In this document: one piece after another, positions 14,401-24,748 of the stretch | How positions within the stretch are numbered: position 1 is the stretch's first letter | Layout of the letters: every line of letters starts with the position of its first letter | Assembly (NCBI GenBank): GCA_949358305.1 | Contig: OX442317.1 | Location: 8,932,186 to 8,996,185 of the forward strand | Direction: 5' to 3' | DNA length: 64,000 nt | Origin: Strigamia acuminata | Lineage: Eukaryota > Arthropoda > Chilopoda > Geophilomorpha > Linotaeniidae | Notes under the pieces: model-generated | What the model saw: only the letters and a program-made list of their open reading frames with translations | Told to the model about the DNA's origin: nothing | Database searches by the model: none | Translations under genes and position numbers: made by a program

Positions 14401-17400
14401 TTTGTCCGGGCACAGTTCTTTTGGTTTTCATGGTTTCTCTCTGGGTCATCGCCAGCTGGACACTTCGACTATGTGAACGGCAAGTATACTTACTGCTAAT
14501 GGCAAATCTATAACCACTTTCATCGAAACATATCTCGTTATCATTATCTTACTGCCGTAAAAATGCTCTCATTGAGCGCAGAATGCTAATTGAACATTGC
14601 GATATCTTGGTTAGACACCCAAAAATTGCTTTTTGCTTTCTTGCACACCAAAAAATTAAAATTTGGGCCTAGAACCCTAGAACAGGTCATTCCAAACATA
14701 TTTTTTAAAAAAAAGAGACTCATTTTTAGCGCTCTGGACTAGAAAAACGAATTAACATGCAAGTCTATGGGAAAACAGTGGCACCATCTGTATTTCAAAG
14801 TTGGCGTAAACTAGAGGTTACAAACCCTCTTAAAAAAAAATTGATATAACGTACTTCCGTTACAATGAACTGATTTTTCGGGTCCCTTGTGATTCGTTAT
14901 AACGAGGCTCGACTGTACGGTAGTTAATGCCGCATGTGAAAAAGGTAGATGGCACACCAATACGACGGAGGTAATGCAACGTTGCAGGAAATAAAACGTT
15001 AATTACTGAGCTAATTTATGGAAATTATTATAATTATACAGAATGTTCACAATCATTAGACAATTTTAATTTTTTTTTTACCCACTAATGTTAGGTGGTA
15101 GCAAAATACTCCGTAATTCCTTTTGCATATTTATATGTTAATCTTAAAGCTTTTATTAATGTTATGTTTCTTGTTTTGGAGATGAATTAAGAAATAAAAA
15201 TAATTAAAAACTAAAAGTTTAAAAAATGGCTAATCCACAAGAAACAACAATCAGGGCTGGATTTAGGTCTTGCGGTTTACATGAAAGATATCATGTACCA
15301 TACTAAAGTAAAGGATATAAATGACCTTAAGCAAAGAATAACTGCCCGCATTGAGACTGTCAATGAAGCTACATAGATTAAACAAAACTTACCTAAAATA
15401 AATGTCTAAATTGATCAAGAACACTGAAACAAATGTTTAAATGTTTAAAACTGTGATAAACATCTAGCGTGGGTGTTCTATCAGAGCATTTACGGTGTTA
15501 ACTAGCGCATATTTCAATGTGGTTAAACAATTGCCAAGTGTAATTTATTGACTTTAATTTCAGTCATCACGACGACGACCATGCTAATTTACTAAATACC
15601 ATGTGGTTGATCGCCATCACCTTTCTATCTGTTGGTTATGGTAAGTACTAAGTACCAGTTTCCAAGACACTGAGCACAACAAACAAAATATGAAAATACC
15701 AATAATATGATGGGAGTGGAAAGGCGACTGGCCTCACTCACGGCATACAATTGAGCACGCAAAACTAATAAAATAAACACAACTTCAACAAGTATGGAGG
15801 GGCGAGAGAGAGACGAGTATTTGCATGCAATAGGTTAATCGAGGACACAAACAACCACATTTATTGCGCATAATCTCAAAAAATTGATTGCAATCGTATC
15901 CAAACAGGTGATATTGTCCCTAATACGTACTGTGGCCGAATGATCGCAGTGAGCACAGGAATAATGGTAAGTATGGCGTTGAGAGAACATAACGTGACTT
16001 CTGAGCTGTCGTCGGCCATGTGGGTGTCTCATTCAGGGCGCTGCGTGTACCGCCTTACTAGTAGCCGTGGTGTCACGGAAAATGCAACTGTCCCGCGCCG
16101 AGAAACACGTGCACACCTTCATGATGGACACGCAGCTCACTAAACGGGTAAGTGGCGAAGCCTACTTAGCTCAATTTGTGTTTGTTTCGGCAGGGGGCGG
16201 CCTCCACTGCATTAGTGGTGGCTGTTGTAGCCAGAAAGATGGAATTGACAACTGCCGAAAAACATGTGCATAATTTCATGATGGATACCCAACTCACCAA
16301 AAGGGTAAGATAGTCTGTGTAGCTGCGCCAGGTGCTCGTTTAGGGCAGCTATGTAGACTACTTGAACTTACAAGTTCATATATTTCTCTTTTTTTGCATT
16401 GCGGATATCTAGGAATTAATTGGAGTGTCTATTTACAGATGGAAAGGGTTTATTCATTTATTGACGTGTTTTTGGATAGGTTAGGTTAGAATGAGGTGGA
16501 GCCTGGTTTATTGATAGAATGTGTGAATGGAATCTATAAATGTACAAGGCATGGATTTTTTTAATCATTTATTATTTATGCGGTTCACTATGTGGTAATT
16601 TGCTGTAACGCTGTTTTTATGTAATAATAACCCGATTTCAACTCGAGGAATTGAGGCATCAAAATTGATTTTGTCTTGCTTGGTTTTTGCATATTTAAGA
16701 TATGATGAGTAATCAACTATTGTATTTTTATTTATTTGTACGTTTGATATATTTTACTTATAATACCTCGTCCGCACTACGCTAGATGGAACTTGAACTA
16801 GCCTAGCTCAATATAAATTAGCCTAGCTTAAGTTTTTGAGCCAGACTGTTCACACTAGCACTGTTTTTGTTAATTAAACTTGAAAATACCCCAAAAAACT
16901 GGTGTGTTTATACTTTTGAAACAGACTGTATTCCAGATACTACTTAGCAACAAATCCCGGAGTAGTTAATGCAAAAAAAAATGACGGACAAACAAAGTCA
17001 CACTGTTGTTGTCCGGTTGTCCATGCATTTTCAAAAGCAGTGCATTGTGAAGACGTGATTAATTTCAAATCAGACTAGATTGTTACAACTACTACATGGT
17101 AGCCGTGTTGTTTTGACTAGCAATGGCGATGCATTATGGGTAGCATGCCATCAAAAGCTAGATAATTTTATCTAATTTCAAAACTGATAAGCTAGCTGTG
17201 TTCGCACTACGTTTATACAACTAGTTTTAACGGGTTAAGCTAGCTTAAGTCTGTAGTGGGAACGGGGTATTAGGAATAGACAGGCAGTTGCCTCGTTCCA
17301 ATTTGTAAAAGGGAATAATAATTAAAAATATTTATGTATATCTCGTATAGGCCTATGTATACATTATTTTGGGCTATACTGAAATGATTTTAAAAAAAGA

Positions 17401-20400
17401 ATGGTCTAAAAGACCAAGTTTAAGCAAGATAATTAAAGAAATACGAATAATATGTACAGGAAAACACTGGTGCCATCTATGTTTCAAAGTTGGCATGAAC
17501 CAGAGATTACAGTCCCTCTTAAGTTAGTTCAATCCATAATCCAACAATCTGTAATACATGGTTTAGGCCTAACTTAGTGTAAATGGACGCTGCTCCTTTT
17601 TGCTTCGCACTGATTACACTTAAAACAGTGTAATATACAAAAAAGTTTGAATTATTCAAATTATCCACTTCCAGTTTTCTGTATGCTGAATCTGGAGATG
17701 ATAATAATAAAAATTAAAAAATTATAAAGGGAACTGCTAATTGAGGGATCAACTCGTGAAGTTGTTTTGTTTGTTGTTCTCAACCGTTGTTTAATAAGTC
17801 TTCGCACACGTGGTTAAACGCAGGCAATGAGGCTTAAATCAAAGTGCATAAATGCAAAATTGGGATTACATGTAGGAAATGCAAACCAAAATCTGATTAA
17901 AGAGCTTAAAATAAAGAACAAACTTGGCCTCACTGGCCACATGCTAGACAGTGGAGCCATCCTATTTAAAAATCACTTTAGTCGCTTAAAATTCAACCAC
18001 AAAATTGTTTTTCAACATATGTTTTGTGTAGAATTCCAATATTAGCTGGGCAGGTGTCAGACAATATTGCGGGAGGTATTTCATTAGATTCCTCAGACTC
18101 GATTTTCTGCGAATTGCAATTTAAGACGCGAATGGCACGAATAAAGGCACGTAAACGAATTAACAACACCAGGCTCCCTAACTTTTATTATAGTCAGCTT
18201 AGTTTTTAGAATATCTATTCCTAAAATAATTGAATTTCCAAAATTGTCCATAAACAAGAGCAAAAATTTACAGAATCACATTTTTACGTGCAAATTAATT
18301 AATAGTCGACTCCTATTCCTAGACATTCGTGATTTTATTCTCCCTTAACAAATAACAATGCACGATGTTGTCAAACCTGCAAGTTACAGCTATTTCTGAA
18401 CACAGAGTAAATAAACGCGAAACTTCCACTTCTAATGCGTGTCACTTAAATAAATGTTTTTTTTTTTTAATTTTAATTTTTTGTATTTATTTATTTTATT
18501 TTTAAATAAAAAAAAACACATTTTCTAGTTGAAGAATGCAGCTGCAAACGTGTTGAGGGAGACGTGGCTTATCTATAAAAACACGCGACGTGTTAAACGC
18601 GTAAATGCTTCCAAAGTGCGTGCGCACCAACGGAAATTTCTGATGGCAATTTACAGGTAAATAGATAAACATTTTACACCACAAATGCTGAGAAACTCAC
18701 ACGCTTTAAACTTTCTTTTAAAGTCTTAGAAAGGTGAAGATGGATCAGCGCAAATTGTTAGATAATGCTAACACGATGACAGACATGGCGAAGGTATAAA
18801 AATAAAAACCGCCGCGTTAGCGCCACAGACACGCATTTATTTCCGGAAGTGACGTCACAGCTGAAACGGGAGTTTTGGAATGTAGCGAGTGTAAGCTGTG
18901 TGGTCCGAACGTGTAATGGGTCCCAGAAATGTATCCGGTCAAGAGGGTGTTCCGCAAAATGGTTATCTGGGCACAGAATAAAACATACAGAATGGCAACT
19001 CGGTGTCGGTTCCTTTGATGTTGCTGACCATGATGTTTCCTGTTGCCACATTATTTCACGTCCCATGGTATATGACGTACACTTGCAGCTTGTCTACAGC
19101 ACTGTCCGGCCGACACAGCGTACACTAGCAGCATTTGAAATTATATTGCAATGTATTTTGAAATGCATTGGGTTTCACGAGAATGCATTTTGTAATACAT
19201 TTTTGTGTGTATTGGTTTGCAATTGGTTTGCAATTTTATAAAATGTATTATGGGATGTGTTCCCGATATTATTATTCATCAAACATGAATGCATTTTCAA
19301 ATGCATTTTTTCAATTGTATTATGAAATGCATTATTTAATATACTATACTCGAGTTGCACTCAAAAAGGCACCTCACAATGTGTACTCCCATTGGTCGAG
19401 CCAGTTTACTGGTGTAGTGATCCGGAAAAGTAGACCCAAACACCAAAATTGCATTACAATGTACAGACATTGTAATCGATTGCCTAGGCAACGGCCTAAA
19501 ATTCAAACTTCCAGACGATGTAAGCAATAAACACAACAAACATGAGTTTGACATTTTTTAATGTGTAAAACTTCATTTTAATGATGGAAATAAGATTTTT
19601 TATTAAATAAAATCAAAATAACATTAACTAAACTAGTCATTACAATCACAACAATAAATAAAAATCAAAACTACTTCTCCTAGTACTAGTATACAGTCTG
19701 GAGTTTGTAGTAAACTGGCTCGACCAATGGGAGTACACATTGTGAGGTGCCTTTTTGGGTGCAACTCGAGTATACAAATAATATAGGGTACTTACCGAAT
19801 TTTACAGATCATAAGATCCACTAAAAATTGGGGGCGTCCCAGAAAAATAAATCGGGGAATTATGAAAATAATAATTAAAAATGAAATTTAAAAATTTCTT
19901 GTAATAATAACATATTTTTTAAAAAATGTCTCTGCGCATCTTTTGGTCCAATGCGTATTCTTGTCCAAAAAAAATATTTTTTTCTAAAAATTGACCGATA
20001 AATTTGGGGTGCATCTTATGGTCCGCAAAATACTCTAATTCCATGAAATGCTATACGTTTTATAATACAGAAAAAAAACTACGTTTACATGCACCGAATA
20101 TTTCGAGTGGTGAATACTTCGAGATCAAATTGTTGTGTTTACATGCAAAAAATAATTTGTGATCACTTTCGGTTTTCAACCAATTGGGAACTGCCGGAAG
20201 CGACAGTTGGAGTTCACTCGAATTAAACAACCTTCTGCGAGGGATTATTCACTACTCGAATAATCCTCGTCATCCCTGTTTACATGACAGTTGTGCACAC
20301 TCAATATTTCATCTCGCTCGAAATATTCCGTGAATGTAAACATAGTAAAGGGTGTCCCAAAAATAACGCAAGATTTGAATTAACCGCCATTTGTGCAGTA

Positions 20401-21264
20401 AATTGTTGGCAACCCTGAAACAACAACGATTTGACAGCTGAAAGTTTAGGGTTTTATTTGCCGAAATTGGATTATATTGATGTGGCCAACATGTGGTTTC
20501 AACAAGACGGTGCAAGAAAAAGGGGCCAATTCTGATCACCGAAACCGGTGATGTCTCATGCAGTAATTCAATTGTTTCCATGGTTGTATGGCAATATGGC
20601 ATGTGGCACCGTCTTGTTGAAACCACATATTTGCCACATCAATATAATCCAATTTCGGCAAATAAAACCCTAAACTTTCAGCTGTCAAATCGTTGTTGTT
20701 TCAGGGTTGCCAACAATTTACTGCACAAATGGCGGCTAATTCAAATCTTGCGTTATTTTTGGGACACCTTATATAAGTGAAAAGCAATATAATATAAAAT
20801 ATATTTCTAAACTCGCTTTGCAAATGGTGCAAAAACATGATCTTTCATTTGCTAATTTTTTTTCCTCTGAATTACCGCAGACCCAGAACTCCATATATGA
20901 AATTGTCTCCGATATGAGCGCTCGACAAGAAATTCTCGAAGCTCGGATAAATGCTGTCGACGAGCGCCTAGTTGCTATTTACGACCAACTAGACTCTCTA
21001 CCCGACACCGTTCATCGTTGTCTTCAACAGCAAGACCTCCGACACCTTTATTTGCATCCCGACGATGCCAGCATTCGCCCAATGCGCCCAGGCTATCTCA
21101 ATTTATCCACATCTGCAGTTCGAACAACAAACTACGCCACTAGTCCGTGTACAATGTCATCATGTTCAACGCCCGTTGTTACGCCCACTAACGTGATGGC
21201 CAGTTCTCCGCTATCAACCTCGGGAGGTCTAGACGGATTGGGATTCAGACACGCACATAGTTAA
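5425..21264 (+). CDS. SK: SK small-conductance calcium-activated potassium channel
   Basis: Coding exons: 5425-6222, 6281-6376, 14058-14479, 15564-15640, 15908-15966, 16037-16147 or 16194-16304 (alternative), 18529-18656, 18724-18793, 20881-21264. All phases agree and give 714 residues. The N-terminus is long, low-complexity and GC-rich (residues 1-220). [18 protein letters not shown] leads into S1; S4 is in [19 protein letters not shown]. The pore filter SVGYGD (about 461-466) spans the fourth/fifth exon junction. The calmodulin-binding domain ([17 protein letters not shown], then [11 protein letters not shown], then [18 protein letters not shown]) covers exons 6-8. A coiled-coil and Ser/Thr-rich tail follow. 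The tetramer sits in the plasma membrane with bound calmodulin, opens with submicromolar calcium, and produces after-hyperpolarisation. The third intron uses a GC donor (14480). Intron 2 is 7.7 kb and packed with repeats. The upstream ATG choice is uncertain; alternative 5' exons are common in SK genes. Confidence 0.97.
7803..7940. mobile_element. hAT-like MITE in SK intron 2
   Basis: Ends resemble each other as inverted repeats: the right end complement is CAGGGCTGGACTGGG and the left end is CAGTTTTGGACTGGCCC. The flanking octamers ACCTTACT and ACCTAACT match at seven of eight positions, as expected for a hAT target duplication. The element is GC-rich and non-coding. Confidence 0.65.
7941..8035. 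repeat. Inverted TTAGG/CCTAA runs
   Basis: CCTAACTTAACC and TTAACCTAACCTAATC face GTTAGGTTAGGTTAGG across about 15 bases, forming a hairpin-capable inverted repeat of the arthropod-type telomeric unit TTAGG. Confidence 0.6.
8755..8972. repeat. 31-base tandem repeat, about seven copies
   Basis: The unit is TTTTGTTCAATTTAGACATT plus TATTTTAGTCG. The first copies are nearly identical (for example starts at 8761 and 8792) and later copies diverge. It lies within SK intron 2. Confidence 0.9.
9365..9504. mobile_element. Palindromic MITE with TAGCTGCATTCAAAAA ends
   Basis: The left end TAGCTGCATTCAAAAA matches the complement of the right end TTTTTGAATGTAGCTA. It is in the same terminal family as the near-perfect palindrome at 54339. 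The interior is AT-rich and non-coding. Confidence 0.7.
10420..10690 (-). mobile_element. 5S rRNA-derived SINE (SINE3-like)
   Basis: Read on the minus strand, about 10686-10606 follows the 3' half of 5S rRNA. GAAGTTTAGCAGC corresponds to GAAGCTAAGCAGG, GGTCAGTACTTGAATGGG to GGTTAGTACTTGGATGGG, and CTGCTGGGAATCCC to CGCCTGGGAATACC. This contains the internal RNA polymerase III promoter region. A non-5S body continues to about 10420. It is a retrotransposed SINE rather than a working 5S gene. Confidence 0.75.
10700..10857. mobile_element. Partial MITE of the ACGTTTACATGCACCGAATA family
   Basis: It shares CCCCATTGGTCGAAAACCG, CATGTAAACACAGCAA and the end AATATTCGGTGCGTGTAAACG with the fuller copies at 20079-20345 and 43792-44107. 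The left part is missing. Confidence 0.65.
10858..11220. mobile_element. 363-base MITE with about 60-base inverted repeats
   Basis: Flanked by TA (10856-10857 and 11221-11222). The termini AGGTGCGCGCCATAAGTATA and the complement of CTTATGGCGCGCGCCT extend into matching arms of about 60 bases (…TTTCTTTTTGCGCTTCA). It sits directly against the partial MITE at 10700. The TA duplication suggests Tc1/mariner mobilisation. Confidence 0.85.
12880..13854. mobile_element. TATACTC-family element interrupted by a nested Tc1-like element
   Basis: The outer sequence (12880-12955 plus 13704-13854) matches the element at 58525-58733 in reverse: TACGCAGAAAAGTA then GTTCTGTGTCAA, and CCAGTGATACGGCTG. It has inverted arms GGGTACAACGTTGTCCTA and GGACAACGTTGTACCC and ends GAGTATA. 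The copy at 58525 preserves the uninterrupted join AAAAGTAGTTCTGTG. Confidence 0.75.
12956..13703. mobile_element. Rearranged Tc1-like transposon remnant
   Basis: 748 bases between TA duplications. The inverted repeats are about 58 bases, including AAAAATATTATCAC and AAAATTTACCCAATTGTTGT. Inside, the minus strand at about 13157-13010 encodes [16 protein letters not shown] and [13 protein letters not shown], the first-aspartate region of a Tc1-type transposase. The plus strand at about 13170-13340 encodes [20 protein letters not shown] and QKAIFQQ, the following region. The two halves are therefore in opposite orientations, so the element is inactive. Confidence 0.8.
14650..14840. repeat. Dispersed repeat with GGAAAACAGTGGCACCATCT
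   Basis: Related stretches occur at about 17395-17520, 26585-26640, 30060-30115, 36870-36980 and 63595-63635. They share AGAACAGGTCATTCCAAACA and/or GAACTAGGGGTTACAAACC. Ends were not resolved and the class is unknown. Here it runs directly into a pogo-like MITE fragment. Confidence 0.6.
14841..14915. mobile_element. Pogo-like MITE fragment
   Basis: This is the right half of the family at 3129: TTGATATAACGTAC through GATTCGTTATAACGAGGCTC and GACTG, then TA. The left half is absent. Confidence 0.75.
16037..16147 (+). other. SK alternative exon 6a
   Basis: A 111-base, phase-0 exon with acceptor TCATTCAG and donor GTAAGT. It encodes 37 residues from [18 protein letters not shown] to TQLTKR: the end of S6 and the start of the calmodulin-binding domain. 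It is one of two adjacent exons of identical length. Relative to exon 6b it has C, L, S, Q, S, R and T at variable positions. Confidence 0.93.
16194..16304 (+). other. SK alternative exon 6b
   Basis: A 111-base, phase-0 exon with acceptor TTTCGGCAG and donor GTAAGA. It encodes [18 protein letters not shown] and then [19 protein letters not shown]. It is closer to the form I know from vertebrate SK channels than exon 6a is. Only 46 bases (16148-16193) separate it from exon 6a. Confidence 0.93.
16764..17271. mobile_element. MITE with TAATACCYCG termini
   Basis: The left end TAATACCTCGTCCGCACTAC matches the complement of the right end GTAGTGGGAACGGGGTATTA. A three-base TTA/TAA-like flank is compatible with PIF/Harbinger, but the class is not certain. 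Several AGCTAG-type palindromes lie inside. It lies in the SK intron after exon 6b. Confidence 0.65.
19110..19344. repeat. Degenerate AATGCATTT repeats
   Basis: AATGCATTTTGAAATGCATT and close variants recur on both strands through about 230 bases between SK exons 8 and 9. It ends at the TATACTC element. Confidence 0.5.
19345..19774. mobile_element. TATACTC-family MITE, 430 bases
   Basis: The ends TATACTCGAGTTGCAC and complement lead into inverted arms of about 65 bases (CACCTCACAATGTGTACTCC, CATTGGTCGAGCCAGTTTAC). TATACTC/GAGTATA ends recur at 50668, 53136, 56979 and 58525. Confidence 0.8.
19788..20035. mobile_element. hAT-type MITE
   Basis: The left arm ACAGATCATAAGATCCAC and the complement of the right arm GGACCATAAGATGCACCCC are inverted. 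The right end gives TATTTTGCGGACCATAAG, a terminus I associate with hAT MITEs. No clear eight-base duplication was seen. Confidence 0.5.
20079..20345. mobile_element. MITE of the ACGTTTACATGCACCGAATA family
   Basis: The terminal repeats CTACGTTTACATGCACCGAA and the complement of AATATTCCGTGAATGTAAAC face each other. The internal blocks GATCACTTTCGG, ACAACCTTCTGC and CTCGAATAATCCTCG are shared with the copy at 43792-44107. Confidence 0.8.
20349..20770. mobile_element. Fold-back element carrying a mariner-type transposase fragment
   Basis: Two inverted arms of about 180 bases begin GGTGTCCCAAAAATAACGCA and include AACAACAACGATTTGACAGC. Both arms encode [12 protein letters not shown], the block around the second catalytic aspartate of mariner-type transposases. 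On the minus strand it continues, with a frameshift, into [16 protein letters not shown]. The element cannot make a transposase. It lies in the SK intron before the last exon. Confidence 0.8.
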
Positions 21265-22245
21265 CATTCACACACGCTTTCGATTTATACAACGTTGACT
21301 TTTTCTAAGCAAAATATACATTCAAAGGGACGCGGTGCCAACTGTGCCGCAACCTACAACGTAGAACTACGTCAACTGTCATTTATGTTGTCGGTTTCGA
21401 AGGAAGACGTAGTTCTACGTCGAAAAGTGCCTAAGAAACTCAAATTTTAAACATGGTTTTAACGTATCCGTTGACAAAACTGTTCTAAAACGTCTTTTTC
21501 TTGTGTTTTTTAATACAGAGAAGATATTATATATTATATATAACAAAAATTAATACATTTTTGACGGGTTTCGACGAATAAATGCTGCACAGTGTTTAGT
21601 TTGGGGCCTGGGCCCGAATTATGCTGATTTTAGACCACTGTGGCCCCGCGCTCAGGATTTTAGTGTTTCGATATTGTTAGATCAAGGTTTACCCATCACA
21701 ACGGGGCCGGCCGAAAGCAATTAGGCCCGAATACAGCATTTGTTTATTGGGCGTAGTATTTCTCGTAAAGTTTAGTTTTACTTCTGAATTTTAAATTTTA
21801 AATCCCGTAATCGGAGAGATTAAATTTAAAAAAATGTTAATTGTGGGGTTTGTTTTTTCCATAGTCGTTAGTTATATTCTAAATGTGTTTTTTAATGATT
21901 AACACGTTTTCGTTTTACGGTTTTCGCTAATTATTTTCTAATTAAACCAAAACCGAACAGCAAAAAGGTGGAAAATTAAAAAATCCCATCACTCGTTGAA
22001 CGCAGCCGATATTTTCAAAATTTGTAACACCAAAATTAATATTTTTCCTAACGATATTAAAATCAAAGATTTTTATGTAAATAATAACAACGAAATAGAG
22101 AAATAAAACTAATAGTCATTGGCACGAATCACTGAATCAACAACCAAAGCCAATGGTTATTCATTGATATGATAATCAATAACTTTTATAAAGAAGAAAT
22201 GAAATGTTGATGAGGGTACGAGACGGTATCCCGACTTTTCATACC
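21265..22245. other. SK 3' untranslated region and downstream
   Basis: Starts after the SK stop. Candidate polyadenylation signals AATAAA lie near 21578 and 22102. ACGTAGAACTACGT (about 21358) and its near-inverse ACGTAGTTCTACGTC (about 21408) can pair as a stem. No other gene was seen. Confidence 0.5.
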
Positions 22246-22345
22246 GCGCCACTCCATCGCGGACACTTCATCGCAAACCCTTTCATCGCACGGACACTTC
22301 ATCGCGTGGACGCTTCATCGCATGACCTTTAATCGCGCGTAAATT
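22246..22345. repeat. Degenerate CACTTCATCGC tandem repeat
   Basis: About six imperfect copies of CGGACACTTCATCGC, spaced 14-18 bases apart, lie in the short gap between the converging SK and MRPS30 genes. Confidence 0.7.
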
Positions 22346-22418
22346 AATCGTCGATTTTTTCTCTCTTAGCGATTGAAAAGCACAAAACTTTCGACTCGAC
22401 TACATCTTTTTATTCTTC

Positions 22419-24748
22419 CTACTTGAGTACATAGGTGTCCTTTCCCTTCTTTCGCTTACGATTCGGATTGATGCTGACGTACGCATCGTTGTGTAAATAA
22501 ATCCTTTCCCAATCGTACGTTTGGCGCGTCCTGCGACACGGTTTCTGGGCATACCTCCCCCACAATTTCGCCATCGTTTCTTCCCACTGGGCTTCGTCCA
22601 CCTCCCTTTTCGCCACGTTTTCCTTGACCGCGACTGCGTCGACGGGTCGTTTGAGCAGAAATCGGATGACCGATTTGAATACGTCGTCGTTGAGCCCTTT
22701 GATCACCCCGTTGCTGATTTCTTCGTAGAGTTTGGTGTCCTCGGAGGCCCAGCACACGTTGCAGCGCGGATTGTCAGCGGGCGAAAGGAGTTGACACGTG
22801 TTCATTTGGTAGAGGTAGAACGACCATCTTTGACCGTTTGTCAGGACTGTCTGGCAGACGAGCGGCGTTTCCAGTTCGTTGTAGGGTCCGAAACCTTGAG
22901 TAAATTGATTTAATGGGTTCATTGTTTGGGTTAGTGAGGTTTTGTTGTGGGTACCTTGAAGGGAAGCTAGGCCCATCAGCCATCCGAATGATGTGGTGAT
23001 TCCGTATTGTTTTAATGCGCTTTCTTCGCCGTGGGTGCCCAGAAGGTTGTCGCGGCGATCGTGGAGGTCCTCGATGGTGTAGAAACTGGTGTGGCCGAAT
23101 TCGAACGGATTTCCAGGCCAAACACCTGTCGGAAAGTGTCGATTTTTATTTGAATTTACAGAAAAATGGGTCAATTTTCGTTTAAATGTATCAGAAAATG
23201 ATCAATTTTCGTTTAAATCTGTCAGAAAATGGTCAATTTTCGTTTACATTTATCAAAAATGGTCAATTTTCGTCTCAATTTATTAAAAAATTGTCAATTT
23301 TCGTTTAGATTTATCAAAAAATGCAAAGTTTTGCTGAAATTTAACAAATTTTTTTGAAATTTATCAAAAATTTGCCAAAATTCATTGTAATTTATCAAAA
23401 ATTTGCCAAAATTTCATTGAAATTAATCTCAAATTTGTCAAATTCATTGAAATCTATCAAAAACTCGACAAAATCCATTGAAATTTTACCAGGTAAAAGC
23501 ACGGGCCATTGTTTTTCAGGCTCTAATTCGCAAACCTTCGGCACATAGCGATAAACCGGAACATCCGCGGGATTACAAACCACATTATCAATCGCCACCA
23601 CCTAAATTTAAAATAAAAAAAAATCCATCCAAATCATTCACTTCAAAAATCTCCAACCCAAATTCATTACAGCCGGCAATTGTGTCTCAGTTCTCAGTTG
23701 CACGCAAGGCTTCCCCTTATAAAACAAACTCTCCTCGACATTCGCATCCACATCACTCTTATCCGGCGGCTGATAACACCTACAAAAAATAAACAAATAA
23801 ATAAACCACACAAACAAACCCTAACAACCCACTCACTCTATATAAGGCAACTTCAACACATCAAATTTATTCTTCTCCTTCAACTTCTCCTTCCTCTCCT
23901 CCTTAACCTTCTCCGTCGGCGGAAACCCACCGAACCGCCAAAACGACTCCACCCTCGCCTCTCTATCTACATGACAATCCCGCAAATGCGAAAATCCTCC
24001 GCTCAAATGATCGCACAAAACCGAAAAAATTCCATTAATAATTCTCCCTGACTTAATCCTCTCCTCCTCCTTCTTCGACACACCTTTAGCCCACCAGGGC
24101 ACCACCGGAACCTTCAAAAAACAACAAAATCAAGCAAATAAACCAAATAAACCGACTAAATGTCACCTCGTGGTTCACAACCAACACCTCCTCCAGCAGC
24201 GCTTTTACAGTCTGGTAGAATTCATCGACATTAACCGACTTTTCGTCTGGAAAAAATCAAACAACACACGTTAAAATCGACTTTTTTTTAACAAATTCGT
24301 TCAGCCGACCGTAATATTCAGCCGGAAGTGAATTTATCAGTTTGGTTCTCGTCAGGTACTGCGCGGCGGGGAGCGTGGCGTAGTTTAGCGGGATTCCCGG
24401 CACTTTATAACCGGCCATGGGTTCATCTATGGGCGGTTTGGTTCGTACGCGACAGTCGGCGTAGTGCAGTTCGTCGGCGTTTTTGACGTGCGTCGGATTT
24501 TTCGTCATATCGAGCATTTTTTCTTCAATCGTCGGTAATTCGTGTATTTTTTTCGACCACGCCTTCATTTTTCGCTCTTCGGGCGAGCATGGAATCGAAA
24601 TCGGTGGATATTCGGCAGTTTCTGTTAGTTCCGAGTCGGTTTTCGAGCTCAGGTGGTTTAGTTGTGTCCCGATGAGCTTTTTCGAGGCGAAAATTCGGGA
24701 ATGGAGCTTCGACCACATGGAGTTGCCGATGAGCATTTTCGTGCTCAT
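22419..24748 (-). CDS. MRPS30: Mitochondrial ribosomal protein S30 (mL65)
   Basis: Six exons, minus strand: 24748-24268, 24246-24167, 24111-23837, 23779-23671, 23601-23490, 23125-22419. Phases agree and give 587 residues; the human protein is shorter (about 440). It is a structural protein of the mitochondrial ribosome (now placed in the large subunit), related to MRPL37, and not found in bacteria. Family features are YPPISIP near residue 50, GHTSFYTIEDLHDRR, then VLTNGQRWSFYLYQMNTCQL, CNVCWASEDTKLYEEI and GLNDDVFKSVIRFLLKRP. The C-terminal 75 residues are lysine-rich and extend past the usual end. The mitochondrial targeting segment is probably the first 30 residues. The junction between exons 1 and 2 is the least certain. 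It is head-to-head with MRPL17. Confidence 0.93.
23126..23489. repeat. Tandem repeats in an MRPS30 intron
   Basis: A unit of about 33-35 bases (GGTCAATTTTCGTTTAAATT plus TATCAAAAAAT) is repeated about five times. It grades into a TTTGCCAAAATTCATTGAAA-type repeat. It fills the last MRPS30 intron. Confidence 0.85.

Noticed and set aside
20493..20780. Plus-strand frame repeated in mirror image on the minus strand
   Set aside because: It is the fold-back transposon read through both arms in the wrong frame, not a gene.
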